From CAZWSC01 sp964636385 (GTDB lineage: Bacteria > Eisenbacteria > RBG-16-71-46 > CAIMUX01): 32,977 nucleotides of DNA. The DNA is taken from contig CAZWSC010000009.1 in the NCBI GenBank assembly GCA_964636385.1, positions 1-32,977 on the forward strand, written 5' to 3'. The position numbers and the translations under genes are program-made. The notes under the pieces were generated by a model. The model was not told where the DNA came from. It searched no databases and saw only the letters and a program-made list of their open reading frames with translations. Positions 16,256 through 24,648 of this stretch are shown one piece after another. The stretch's first letter is position 1; each line of letters opens with the position of its first letter.

Positions 16256-16786
16256 ATGCATCTGCCGCCACAGCTTTCGTCCTACCGTACAAGGTCAAGG
16301 CTGAGACTGATCGCCTGGGCGCTGCCGGTGTTCCTGCTTTTCTCCACATGCATATCCGCCAGGTCGGACGCACAGGGAAACCCGATGCTGGTCCTTCTGA
16401 AGAACTCTGTCTATGGTGGGGCGTGCGGACTGCTGCTGGGAGGAGTTCTGACCCTTGTGGTTGACAAGGAAGATCGTAGTGACGTGGTTCGCTGGGGAAC
16501 AGTGGTCGGAACGTTCACCGGGTTCGGATACGGAGTCTACGAGCTGAGCACCGGAGACAGCTGGGAGGAGTTCACGCACAGGGCCATCCCGGACGCTCCA
16601 TCACAGTTTGCCGCGGGGAACAATGGTCATCACTCGGAAGGCCCTGGATTCGATCCCGGGTCTGTCGCCGTCCCCTTGAGGCTGCACAGGGCGCTGGGAC
16701 GATCCAGTTCGGGCCCGGCAGCACGGGAGAGCAGACAACGGCCCGCGATACCTGGGTTTCGGCTGATTGCGGCAGAACAGAACTAG
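16256..16786 (+). CDS. Small exported or membrane protein of unknown function
   Basis: 176 residues. A signal segment (about residues 20-32, LIAWALPVFLLFS) is followed by DAQ near residue 40. Two Gly-rich hydrophobic stretches, VYGGACGLLLGGVLTLVV and WGTVVGTFTGFGYGVYEL, look like a membrane hairpin. The C-terminal 85 residues are polar, Pro- and Ser-rich and probably flexible. No family is recognised. ATG at 16256 has AGGAG nine bases upstream; an in-frame TTG 36 bases earlier is less likely. It follows a strong promoter and precedes the H1-tailed zinc-ribbon gene by 16 bases, so the two are probably co-transcribed. That pairing does not by itself suggest a shared job. Confidence 0.65.
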   Translation: MHLPPQLSSYRTRSRLRLIAWALPVFLLFSTCISARSDAQGNPMLVLLKNSVYGGACGLLLGGVLTLVVDKEDRSDVVRWGTVVGTFTGFGYGVYELSTGDSWEEFTHRAIPDAPSQFAAGNNGHHSEGPGFDPGSVAVPLRLHRALGRSSSGPAARESRQRPAIPGFRLIAAEQN

Positions 16787-16802
16787 CTAGCTGGAGGACT
16801 GG

Positions 16803-17711
16803 ATGGCTAACCGGAAGACCGGTGCGCGTGGCGCAGGAAAACCAGGCAAACCCCAACGCAAGGCATCCGCCCAGGCTGCCCGCGGCAAGACCGCCAGGGG
16901 TTCAGGGAAGGGCAGGCCCCGGACACAGAAGGCGCCGGGACGAACAGCTCCGGCACGACGAACATCATCAGGCGCCCCGACGGGCGCCCCCAGCCGCAGG
17001 AAGACCACCTCACGCTCAGGCAGCCCCGGTCGGGCCGCTTCCGACCGGACCCGCTCACCCGGGCAGCGATCGCGTACGTCGGCCCCGCGTGGGAAGTCTG
17101 CACCCGTCACCCGGTCGAAAACTGCCGCCCGCCGGCCGGCCCGCAAGCCTGAGCATCCGAAGAGCTCATCCGGACTCCGCGACCTCTCGCCCATCCTGGA
17201 AGACATGAGGCAGGAGAAGGCGGAGCTGGTTCAGCAGCTGGGCCTCTATCAGGCGGAACGCGACTCCGCTCTTGCCGAGGCAGGGCGTCTCAAGCAGCAG
17301 CTGCATGAGCTCGAGGAAGAGACCGCACGCCTCAGAACGCAAGAGGGCCGCACAACCGGCCCGGCAGCATTCGATTCCGGCATCGACCTGGATGACGACG
17401 ACATCGGAGCGGATGAGGACTTCGACGGCACCATGGGGATCTTCGATCGAATCGAGGAGATCCGTGCCCGCCGCATCGAACTCGACCGCGAACGGAACGA
17501 CCGGGAGCTCGAACAGACCTCTCAGCCCTTCTGGATGGTCTGTCCCAAGTGCGGCGAAGGGCTGGACGAGCTGGAAAACGAGAGCATCAAGCTGGAACGG
17601 TGCGAGGGTTGCGGAGGCCTGTACCTGGACAGGGGAGAGATCGATCTCCTGCTCTCGCTCGTGGTGGACAGCGACGGGATCCGCCGGCTGCACAACGTTC
17701 TGAAGTTCTGA
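16803..17711 (+). CDS. Histone H1-like tail plus coiled coil plus zinc-ribbon (zf-TFIIB-like) protein
   Basis: 302 residues in four clear parts. Residues 1-118 are a Lys/Arg/Ala/Pro/Ser/Gly-rich tail with a single acidic residue before 117 (Asp81), like eukaryotic H1 tails and bacterial H1-like proteins. Residues 125-180 form a probable coiled coil (MRQEKAELVQQLGLYQAERD). Residues 191-208 are an acidic patch (DLDDDDIGADEDFD). Residues 247-281 are a zinc ribbon with CPKC (247/250) and CEGC (267/270), followed by GGLYLDRGEID as in the zf-TFIIB family. ATG at 16803 has GGAGG upstream. It suggests a DNA- or RNA-binding, perhaps nucleoid-associated, protein. That combination is inference; only the zinc ribbon belongs to a known family, itself poorly characterised. 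The gene ends 14 bases from the convergent beta-propeller gene. Confidence 0.8.
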   Translation: MANRKTGARGAGKPGKPQRKASAQAARGKTARGSGKGRPRTQKAPGRTAPARRTSSGAPTGAPSRRKTTSRSGSPGRAASDRTRSPGQRSRTSAPRGKSAPVTRSKTAARRPARKPEHPKSSSGLRDLSPILEDMRQEKAELVQQLGLYQAERDSALAEAGRLKQQLHELEEETARLRTQEGRTTGPAAFDSGIDLDDDDIGADEDFDGTMGIFDRIEEIRARRIELDRERNDRELEQTSQPFWMVCPKCGEGLDELENESIKLERCEGCGGLYLDRGEIDLLLSLVVDSDGIRRLHNVLKF

Positions 17712-17724
17712 CGCGGACCCCGCG
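17712..17724. other. Short hairpin between convergent genes
   Basis: CGCGG-acc-CCGCG fills the 14-bp gap between the two convergent stop codons. It has no U-tract on either side, so it is at most a weak terminator. Confidence 0.3.
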
Positions 17725-17725
17725 G

Positions 17726-18754
17726 CTACCGAAGGCCGCTGTGGAACCGCGTCTTCAGCCTCCCCCAGCTCTGTGTCTCGACAGGGATGGCGACGTCGCT
17801 CCACTGCGTCCCGAGCAGGCTCCAGATCAGCGTGGTCCTCTCCCCGGCGGCCAGCACGTCGCTGCCCGTGTACGCGACTGCGTGCAGGTCCCACGTTGTT
17901 GGTGAGATCTGGGCCACCCAGTCGGTGAACCCGCCCGAAGAGTAGAGGATCAGCCCGCCCTGGCCAACGAGAACGGTCGCCGTTCCGACTGAGCAGGCTC
18001 CGTGGATATCCCCCGAAGTCGGGCTCTGCAGCCTCGTCCAGGTCAGCCCATCGGGCTGGCCCATCCATGCCGCCCCTCTCTCCCCGACGGCGAGGTACTG
18101 CCCGAACGGGTTCACGGTCAGGGCAAGGAAGCCCCGATCCTCGGGGATGCCGACCTCGGCCCACTCGTTGCCGAACATTCCCCCGCGAATCACAGTGCCG
18201 TTGTCCCCCACGGCGACCGAACTAACGCCGTTACCGGCCACCGCCCGGAGAGTCTCCGAAACCGGGGAGGCCAGGGACGCCCAGCTACCGCCGGTCAGAT
18301 CGCCGCTCTGTACGATCGCCCCGCCGGATCCCACGGCGATGAGATACGGACCGATCACGCGGACGTCATGGAGCATCCCCGCACCCGTTGAAGCAACCTC
18401 ATCGAACACAGTTCCTGCCGCATCGCGGGATCGCCATACTGAACCGTCTTCCGCAAACGCGACGAACCGGCCGCCTGCAGCGGTAACGGCCAGGTAGGCA
18501 AGTGACGAATCTGCTCCCTGTGAGACAAACCAGTTCAGGTGCACGCTGGAAGAGTAAAGAAGAACGCCCTGTCCGACCGCGCATCCGGTGTTGGAGGTCC
18601 CCGCCACACCGTACAGGTCGGGCCTCGGGCCGGATGCCCCGGCATCTACCCGGATGGCGACACACAGTGCCAGCATAACTGCGGCCGCGATCGCCGAACC
18701 CGGGGAGAGCCCCGGCACCCGCGCGATTCGCCTGTCAGTCCGGATCAGTCTCAT
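17726..18754 (-). CDS. Exported Ycf48/BNR-like beta-propeller protein
   Basis: 342 residues. A long signal peptide (hydrophobic part about residues 21-35, AIAAAVMLALCVAIR) is followed by six or seven repeats of the type 'AVG..G.I..S....W', for example YLIAVGSGGAIVQSGDLTGGSW, SVAVGDNGTVIRGGMFGNEW and TVLVGQGGLILYSSGGFTDW. This is the pattern of Ycf48-like and BNR propellers, which act in protein assembly or binding outside the membrane. The start is ATG at 18754, overlapping the stop of the CorC-family gene in an ATGA, so it is translationally coupled to it. The link between a propeller and CorC proteins is not a known pairing. No catalytic residues are evident. Confidence 0.75.
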   Translation of the reverse strand: MRLIRTDRRIARVPGLSPGSAIAAAVMLALCVAIRVDAGASGPRPDLYGVAGTSNTGCAVGQGVLLYSSSVHLNWFVSQGADSSLAYLAVTAAGGRFVAFAEDGSVWRSRDAAGTVFDEVASTGAGMLHDVRVIGPYLIAVGSGGAIVQSGDLTGGSWASLASPVSETLRAVAGNGVSSVAVGDNGTVIRGGMFGNEWAEVGIPEDRGFLALTVNPFGQYLAVGERGAAWMGQPDGLTWTRLQSPTSGDIHGACSVGTATVLVGQGGLILYSSGGFTDWVAQISPTTWDLHAVAYTGSDVLAAGERTTLIWSLLGTQWSDVAIPVETQSWGRLKTRFHSGLR

Positions 18755-20025
18755 GGCTTCATCTCCTCCGTCCTACGTTCAGGCAGGACCAGCTTGACAG
18801 TCCTGATCCCATGTGAGTGTGTGTCGACCACCTCGATCCGGACGCCTTCGATCTCGAACCACTCCCCCTCGGAAGGGATCCGTCCGAACCTCTTCAGCAC
18901 CAGCCCGGCCATGGTCTCGAAGCGATCCTTCGGCAGCCTGAGCGCAAGCTCCTCGTTAACATCGTCCACATCGGTGAGGGCATCCACAAGATAGGTGCGG
19001 GGTGCCATCTCCCGGATCTTGCGGACCCCGACCTCGTGTTCCTCGGCCAGCTCCCCGACGATCTCCTCCACGATGTCCTCAACCGTAACGATGCCGGTGC
19101 ACGATCCGAACTCGCTCACCACGACCGCCATGGTCTGCCGCTCCCTCTGGAGCTCGGTCAGCAGTCGGTCGATCCTCTTGGTCTCCGGCACCAGCTTGGC
19201 CGTTCGTATGTATGGATCCAGCGAGTCCGCATCCTCCGCATCGAAGAGGATGTCGTATACGTTTACAAGTCCCACCACCTTGTCGACCCGCTTCTCATAC
19301 ACAGGCAGCCGCGTGAACCCATGCCGCTTCACCATGGCGCGCACCATCTCGACCGAGGCGCCCCGCTCGACCGAAACCGCCTCGGTCATCGGAAGCATCA
19401 CTTCGCGCGCAACCGTCTCGCCGAAGTCCAGAATCGACCGCAGCATCTTCTTCTCCTTTCGGCCCGCCCCGGTCTCGCTCTTCACATCGTGGACGAGGAG
19501 CTTCAACTCCTCGCGGGTCACCATCGGCTTACCCGGGCTCCTCCGCAGGATACGCAGGATCAGCCCCACGTATGCGCGCAGGATGGCGGTCACCGGCAGA
19601 AGCAACTGCTCCGTGGCAAGAATCGGCCGCGCAGTGCCCGCGAGGAAGCGGTCGGCCCGCTCCTTCGAGTAGATCTTGGGAACGATCTCCGCGCCGATCA
19701 GGATGATGAGAGTGACTCCCCCGGTCGTGAGCAGACTGACCTGCCAGGGCGCCCAGCCGTAACTCAGAAGCCCCTGCAGCATTGCGGTTGCCGTGGCGGC
19801 AGCGGTGAGGTTGAACAGGTTGATCCCCACCAGCGTGGAGGTGAGAACCCGCTCCTTGTCCTCCAGCAGGGTCAGTGCGAGCCGGGAGGAGATCTTCCCC
19901 TCCTTCGCATCCTGGAGAAGTCTGAAGCGGTTCGCTGAGATGAGGGAGATCTCCACGGCGCTGAACCATGCCGAGGCCAGCAGGCTGAGAAGGAAGAAGC
20001 CGAGTGTCACAGGGCTGGGGATCAC
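18751..20025 (-). CDS. CNNM/CorC-family membrane protein (second copy)
   Basis: 424 residues: an N-terminal DUF21/CNNM membrane domain with three or four helices (motif SAWFSAVEISLISANRFRL), two CBS domains (about residues 205-325; VMLPMTEAVSV, GFTRLPVYEKRVDKVVGLVN, FGSCTGIVTVEDIVEEIVGE) and a C-terminal CorC_HlyC domain. The family is linked to Mg2+ and Co2+ efflux or homeostasis. The start is GTG at 20025, overlapping the upstream paralogue's stop in a GTGA, with GGAGGTGA six bases upstream. Tandem pairs are common and may form heterodimers through their CBS domains. The second CBS keeps a TVEDIVEE segment as in active relatives. Substrate cannot be told from sequence. Confidence 0.9.
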   Translation of the reverse strand: MIPSPVTLGFFLLSLLASAWFSAVEISLISANRFRLLQDAKEGKISSRLALTLLEDKERVLTSTLVGINLFNLTAAATATAMLQGLLSYGWAPWQVSLLTTGGVTLIILIGAEIVPKIYSKERADRFLAGTARPILATEQLLLPVTAILRAYVGLILRILRRSPGKPMVTREELKLLVHDVKSETGAGRKEKKMLRSILDFGETVAREVMLPMTEAVSVERGASVEMVRAMVKRHGFTRLPVYEKRVDKVVGLVNVYDILFDAEDADSLDPYIRTAKLVPETKRIDRLLTELQRERQTMAVVVSEFGSCTGIVTVEDIVEEIVGELAEEHEVGVRKIREMAPRTYLVDALTDVDDVNEELALRLPKDRFETMAGLVLKRFGRIPSEGEWFEIEGVRIEVVDTHSHGIRTVKLVLPERRTEEMKP

Positions 20026-21326
20026 GACTGCTCACCTCCTGCAGCCGCTCCCGGCCCTTCGCCGCGTTCTCCCTCCGACATCGTCCCCGGTCCGTCCTCC
20101 ACACTGATGATGCACTGCTGAATCCTGTGACGGCGGACGTCGGTAACGATGAACTCGATCCCGTTCCACCGGATTCTCTGGCCGCGTCTCGGTATCTGCT
20201 CGAAAAGGCCGGTCAGGAATCCGTTCAGGGTAACGGCATCCCCGATGGGCAGCTCGAGCCCAAGCTCCTCGTTAAGCTCATCCAGGTTGACCTGCCCGCC
20301 CACCTGGTAGAGGCCGGGGCGCAGCTCGCGTATCGGAGCGGAATCGGACTCGTATTCGTCGTAGATGTCCCCCACGAGCTCCTCAAGGAGATCCTCACGG
20401 GTGACCAGCCCCACCGTCTCGCCGTACTCGTTCACGACGATAACCATGGGAATCCGGCTCTTCTGGGTCTCGTAGAAGACACTCGCAGCGGATGCCCGCT
20501 CCGGGAAGATCGCCACCGGGCCGATGAGGTCCTCCAGGCGCCTGTCGGGGTTGAGAAGGAAATCGCGCACGCGAAGGTAGCCCTGGATCTCGTCAATCGT
20601 CCGATGGTAGATCGGGATCCTGGAGTGCTTGGCGTCGATGACCAGGGCCTCGAGGGACTCCCGGTCGACATCCCGGGGAGCCGCGATCATGTCCACGCGC
20701 GGGGTCATGACCTGCTCAACGCGGGTGCTGGAGAACTCCAGAATGTTCTGCGCCAGCCAGGACTCGCTGGCGGTCATGACCCCTTCCTCGTCCGCGCCTT
20801 CCAGGATGTGTCCAAGTTCAGCCCGCGAGAGCACTCCAAAGGTCGATGCGATCATGTGGGAGAGCCCGAGCATGCGCAGCAGCAGGCTCGTCAGGAACGA
20901 CGCGACAGCCACGAGAGGGGCCAGGAGGATGCGTACGCCTCTGTAGAGATCCACCACCGCACTGGAGAACCGCTCGGGGTAGTTGACAGCCAGTGTCTTT
21001 GGGGTGATCTCCCCGATCACCAGGACCGCGATCGTTGTGGCGACGATCGAGACCTCAACCCCCGCCGACCCGATCAGCCTTAGCAGGAGCGTTGTCGCCA
21101 CGACGGAGAGGCCGACGTTGACAAGGGTGTTTCCTACCAGAAGCGTGGTCAGAAGATCGGTGGGACGGCCGAGCACGCGGAGTACCCGTCCGGCGCGGGG
21201 CCGGGCGTCCCTCTCCAGCCTGCGGAGATGCATCCGGTGCAGGGAGAAAAAGGCCGTCTCCGTGCCCGAGAAGAAGGCCGAGGCCAGCAGCAGCAGCCCC
21301 AGCACCATTATGAGAGCTATCGACAT
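20022..21326 (-). CDS. CNNM/CorC-family membrane protein (first copy)
   Basis: 434 residues with the same order as its neighbour: a DUF21/CNNM domain (SAFFSGTETAFFSLHR, then VIGEITPKTLAVNYPERF), paired CBS domains (VMTPRVDMIAAPRD, HSRIPIYHRTIDEIQGYLR, YGETVGLVTREDLLEELVGD) and a CorC_HlyC domain (LRPGLYQVGGQVNLDELNE). It is the canonical member, closer to the CNNM consensus than the second copy. ATG at 21326 has no good Shine-Dalgarno; instead a 6-bp hairpin (21331-21345) sits where one would be. A promoter with an inverted repeat over its -10 lies just upstream, starting inside the kinase stop codon. This makes a control point between the sensor genes and the ion-transport genes. Confidence 0.92.
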   Translation of the reverse strand: MSIALIMVLGLLLLASAFFSGTETAFFSLHRMHLRRLERDARPRAGRVLRVLGRPTDLLTTLLVGNTLVNVGLSVVATTLLLRLIGSAGVEVSIVATTIAVLVIGEITPKTLAVNYPERFSSAVVDLYRGVRILLAPLVAVASFLTSLLLRMLGLSHMIASTFGVLSRAELGHILEGADEEGVMTASESWLAQNILEFSSTRVEQVMTPRVDMIAAPRDVDRESLEALVIDAKHSRIPIYHRTIDEIQGYLRVRDFLLNPDRRLEDLIGPVAIFPERASAASVFYETQKSRIPMVIVVNEYGETVGLVTREDLLEELVGDIYDEYESDSAPIRELRPGLYQVGGQVNLDELNEELGLELPIGDAVTLNGFLTGLFEQIPRRGQRIRWNGIEFIVTDVRRHRIQQCIISVEDGPGTMSEGERGEGPGAAAGGEQS

Positions 21327-21330
21327 ATGG

Positions 21331-21345
21331 CGGGGTCCAACCCCG
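21331..21345 (-). promoter_or_regulatory. Hairpin covering the ribosome-binding region of the first CorC gene
   Basis: CGGGGT-TGG-ACCCCG (minus strand) ends four bases before the ATG at 21326. With the predicted start near 21344 it would form the 5' end of the transcript. It could lower translation or stabilise the 5' end. Confidence 0.4.
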
Positions 21346-21363
21346 GACGCAGTCTAGTCCGGG
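21342..21363. promoter_or_regulatory. 7-bp inverted repeat across the -10 box (operator candidate)
   Basis: CCCGGAC (21342-21348 on the plus strand) and GTCCGGG (21357-21363) are perfect complements separated by 8 bp and enclose the TAGACT -10 box. This is a classical place for a repressor site. Confidence 0.4.
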
Positions 21364-21380
21364 CCGCCTCCACAGGTCAA
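21351..21380 (-). promoter_or_regulatory. Candidate sigma70-type promoter of the CorC genes
   Basis: Minus strand: TTGACC (21380-21375, five of six consensus bases), an 18-bp spacer, TAGACT (21356-21351). The kinase TGA stop lies inside the -35 box. The 10-mer CGCAGTCTAG (plus strand, 21348-21357) is shared with the dnaE promoter (16048-16057). Confidence 0.55.
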
Positions 21381-23374
21381 GACGACCCGCAGCCGGTGTG
21401 ATCCGTGCCGCCGTTCTCAGCGACCTCCACTGATCTGTCATCGCGCGGAACCTGGAGGGCCAGGATCTGCGGCCGTTTCGTCGGCAGGATCACCTCCACT
21501 GTGGTTCCCTCTCCCGGGCTGCTGTGCAGTTCGATCCGGCCGTTGTGCCTCTGCACGATCCCGAAGCTGGCGGGAAGCCCGAGCCCGCGCATGCGGGATC
21601 CACTTGTTGTGAAGAACGGATCGAACGCATGTCGGAGGACCCCCGGTGTCATCCCGACACCATTGTCGACCACGCGCACCCTGACGGTGCGGTCCCCGGA
21701 CTCGGTGTAGACATGGATCTCGCCCCCCTCGGGCATCGCCTCGGCTGCATTGGCGAGCAGCCTGCGGAAGACATCCTCCAGCATCGGCTCGGCCCCCAGA
21801 ACGGGCGCGAGCGGCGACAGGTGGAGTTTGATCCGCAGGGGGGGGCTGTCCAGAGGGCGCGTGTTCTGCCACAGGGTTTCCAGGTAGACGGCCGTGTCCC
21901 TGAGCACGGTGTTCAGATCCACGTCGGTGAACCGCAGGTCGACCTGGTCACCGAAGTACTCCTGGAGCTGCCTCACCATCTCACCTGCGCGCTGCGCCGA
22001 GGTCTGGATCGACTCCAGGCTCCTCTGGTACGGGCCGGTGTCGCTTCGATGCAGAAGCAGCTGTGTTCTGCCCAGGATCACGGCAAGGAGGTTGTTGAAG
22101 TTGTGGGCGACCATGGCGGTCATCTCCCCCATGGCACGGAGCCTCTCGCTCTGCACCACCTGGCGGACCAGGCGGCGCTTCCTCCCTACATCCGACAGAA
22201 CAAGCTCAACCGCCGTGCCGCCCCTGAAATGGACCCCCCGCCCGTGCACCTCCAGCTCCACCGGCCTGCCGGAGCGGGTCTGCCCTATCAACTCGACGTA
22301 GAAGTCGCCGTGGCTCTCCTCGGCGGCGCGGATCTTCCTGCGGGCGACGTCGTGGAAGTCCGGGTGGATGATCTGGGTCCAGCGCATCTCCTCCAGGACG
22401 CCCGCGTCCCTGGAGTAGCCGAAGATTCGCAGGAACGCCTTGTTCACGAACGCCAGCCGGTCCTGTTCGAGGAGCACGAATGCGTCGGGGCTTCCCTCCA
22501 CAAGCAGGCGGTACTTCTCGCGCGATGTGGCAAGCTCCGAGGTGCGCTGTTCGACCTTCTGTTCGAGCATTCCGTTAAGGGCGGTAAGCTCCTCCTTCGC
22601 CTTCTCAAGCTCGATCTTCTGCCGGCCGAGGGAGTGCGCCGCCGATGCGAAGCGGGATGCGAGCAGCTCGATCTCGTCGCCGGTGCTTAAGGAGAATCCG
22701 GGATCCAGCTCCCCCCTCTCCAGGCGGGTCGCAGCATCGGCCAGGCGCGCAAGGGGCCGCATCACGCCGCGCGCCAGCACCCGCGACACGTACGCGGCGC
22801 CTATCAACCCGCAGACAGCGGCGAGCGCCAGGACAGCGCGCGCGACGAGCATCTCCCCGCGAACCGGATCCAGGGAGATCCCCACGCGCATGGTCCCCCA
22901 GCGCTGCGGGCTGTCCGTCCCGAGGCGCACCGGAACGACCGCCTCGATCACCTCGATGAACCTGCCCCCACCTGTGTCGTGATCCGCCCGCTGCACCGAG
23001 GTGTCCTGCATGTTCGCCGCGCGCAGGTCCGCGAGGCCTGTCAGCCGGGCGCCCTGGCGGAGGCGGTCGCCGCTGTATCCTGCGACCGTCCCCTCCTTGT
23101 CCAGTATGATCACGTACACGAGATCCGGTTCGCCGAGGGTGGCATCCGCCAGTTGCTGGAGCATCGGGTAGTTGTATGTGAGAAGGTAGGGGCGCGCCAC
23201 TGCAGCGAGGCTGAGAGCCAGGGAACTCGCCCTCAGTTCCGCCTGGTCGACCAGCACATTGCGCATGTGGGACTCGGCCAGCACCGCCAGGAGCGCAACA
23301 ACGAAGAGGATCACCAGGAACAACCCGAGGGTGAACCTGCCTGCCAGGGTGAGTCGCTTCGGCCGCCGCTTCAC
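21377..23374 (-). CDS. Membrane PAS-domain sensor histidine kinase
   Basis: 665 residues: a first membrane helix (residues 12-34), an extracytoplasmic sensor of about 130 residues, a second helix (about 178-198), HAMP, a coiled coil (IELEKAKEELTALNGMLEQ), a PAS domain (about 290-400; SPDAFVLLEQDRLAFVNKAF) and a kinase core. The H-box is MVAHNFNNLLAVILG, where the residue after the phospho-His is Asn, not the usual Asp or Glu. The ATPase domain has NAAEAMPEGG, DNGVGM, DPFFTTSGS and GLGLPASFG. The start is GTG at 23374, overlapping the stop of the solute-binding lipoprotein in a GTGA. No response regulator lies in the window. The coupling to the binding protein suggests that protein presents a ligand to the extracytoplasmic sensor; this is inference. 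Confidence 0.93.
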   Translation of the reverse strand: MKRRPKRLTLAGRFTLGLFLVILFVVALLAVLAESHMRNVLVDQAELRASSLALSLAAVARPYLLTYNYPMLQQLADATLGEPDLVYVIILDKEGTVAGYSGDRLRQGARLTGLADLRAANMQDTSVQRADHDTGGGRFIEVIEAVVPVRLGTDSPQRWGTMRVGISLDPVRGEMLVARAVLALAAVCGLIGAAYVSRVLARGVMRPLARLADAATRLERGELDPGFSLSTGDEIELLASRFASAAHSLGRQKIELEKAKEELTALNGMLEQKVEQRTSELATSREKYRLLVEGSPDAFVLLEQDRLAFVNKAFLRIFGYSRDAGVLEEMRWTQIIHPDFHDVARRKIRAAEESHGDFYVELIGQTRSGRPVELEVHGRGVHFRGGTAVELVLSDVGRKRRLVRQVVQSERLRAMGEMTAMVAHNFNNLLAVILGRTQLLLHRSDTGPYQRSLESIQTSAQRAGEMVRQLQEYFGDQVDLRFTDVDLNTVLRDTAVYLETLWQNTRPLDSPPLRIKLHLSPLAPVLGAEPMLEDVFRRLLANAAEAMPEGGEIHVYTESGDRTVRVRVVDNGVGMTPGVLRHAFDPFFTTSGSRMRGLGLPASFGIVQRHNGRIELHSSPGEGTTVEVILPTKRPQILALQVPRDDRSVEVAENGGTDHTGCGSS

Positions 23375-24483
23375 GGTGCATCCCCCCCGGAAGACCCGTC
23401 GGCAAGCCCCTCCCCTCCCGAGAGCCAGGCGAGGTGGAACCTGGTGAACCACAACCCCGCCGGGCTGCGCCGCAACCCGCGCAGGCGCGGGTCCGCGATG
23501 AAGCCGGCTGTGCCCAGGGACGGCATGCTCTGCGGCCCTGCCCCGGGAGCCGGGTCTCGCAGGAGCTGATAGCCGGCCTGATCGACAAGTATCTCCTGCT
23601 CCCGGGCGCCTCCTTCCATGACGTGAGCCTCCCGCCTGAGCATGCGGGCGAGCTTCTCCTCGCCGGACATCTGCGAGGAGTCGATGAAGACGAGCGAATC
23701 GAGGCGGGCCCTGCCGCCCCAGTACTCATCGTTGCGGGCCAGATGAACGCTGCCGTCGTCCGGCATGCGGGCAAGGCGGAAGGGGCCGGTGCCGGCCCAC
23801 CTGCTGCCGTGTTCGTCGCATTCTGCAGGGGAGGCGATCCAGAGCCGGACAGTTGCCAGGGCTGGTAGAAGACGGGGATCCGGCGCGGACAGCCGCACCC
23901 TCACGGTGTCATGGCCGAGCGCTTCGATCCCGCGCACTTGATCGGCTGCCCCCTGCCTGAACTCCTCTGCCCCCTCTATCGACAACAGGCAGGACGAGCC
24001 GTCAGATGCGCACTGCACCGCACGGTGCAGGCTGTGAACGACAGCCTCCGGCGTCAGGGGCCTGCCGTCATGGAAGAGAACCCCACGCCGCAGCAGAAAT
24101 GTGTGGAGGATTCCATCCGGGGATATCACCCACGAGTCCGCGAGACACGGCCTGATCCCCATGTCGGCGTCGAGATCGACCAGGCCTTCGAAGATCTGCG
24201 CCGGCACCGCGGCCCCGGACAGATCAGCGCAGTCCGCAGGGTCGGGAGCGCAGGTCCTGCCGAGAAGAAGACGGAGCGTGCCTCCGTGAACCGGCAGTTC
24301 ATCGGGGCCGGCCGCTTCGGGCCCGGCTCCCTTATCGCAGCTGCAGAGGAGTGCGGCCAGGATCAGGCAGATGATCGGCAGGATCAGCCCTGCAACTATC
24401 TGAAGCCAGTTCACTGCCGGCAGACGGTAGTACCCGCCCGGCCGCCCTGAACCCTGCCCTTCCTGCATCCCGATCAAGCGCAT
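23371..24483 (-). CDS. Shortened family-5 extracellular solute-binding lipoprotein
   Basis: 370 residues against roughly 500-550 for SBP_bac_5. A hydrophobic segment ends in LLCSC, a likely lipoprotein site. The N-terminal part matches the peptide/nickel-binding family: GGTLRLLLG, IFEGLVDLDADMGIRPCLADSW, FLLRRGVLFHDGRPLTPEAVVHSL, then GTGPFRLAR and RNDEYWGG. After EEKLARMLRREAHVMEG it goes directly to a short end containing GFIADPRLRGLRRSPAGLW, which looks like the extreme C-terminus of the family. Most of the middle lobe is therefore missing, so classical closed-lobe binding is doubtful. No ABC transporter genes are nearby. It is coupled by GTGA to the histidine kinase, so a sensory role is more likely than uptake. 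ATG at 24483 is preferred; ATG at 24468 is also possible. Confidence 0.8.
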   Translation of the reverse strand: MRLIGMQEGQGSGRPGGYYRLPAVNWLQIVAGLILPIICLILAALLCSCDKGAGPEAAGPDELPVHGGTLRLLLGRTCAPDPADCADLSGAAVPAQIFEGLVDLDADMGIRPCLADSWVISPDGILHTFLLRRGVLFHDGRPLTPEAVVHSLHRAVQCASDGSSCLLSIEGAEEFRQGAADQVRGIEALGHDTVRVRLSAPDPRLLPALATVRLWIASPAECDEHGSRWAGTGPFRLARMPDDGSVHLARNDEYWGGRARLDSLVFIDSSQMSGEEKLARMLRREAHVMEGGAREQEILVDQAGYQLLRDPAPGAGPQSMPSLGTAGFIADPRLRGLRRSPAGLWFTRFHLAWLSGGEGLADGSSGGDAP

Positions 24484-24648
24484 GCCACCCCGGTCATCGA
24501 CCAACCCGAATCTTCACCTGATGCCGCGCGCGCCCGCCGGCCCGCACTCAATCTGTTTCGACATAAGGGGTTCTGAACTTAACCGCTCTGCTCACGAGAC
24601 GTTACAAGATCCGTACTCCCTGAGGGAACCTGAAGCGGGGCAGCATTC

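Noticed and set aside
21524..22690. 388-codon plus-strand frame across the histidine kinase
   Set aside because: Antisense to the kinase core; composition typical of a shadow frame.
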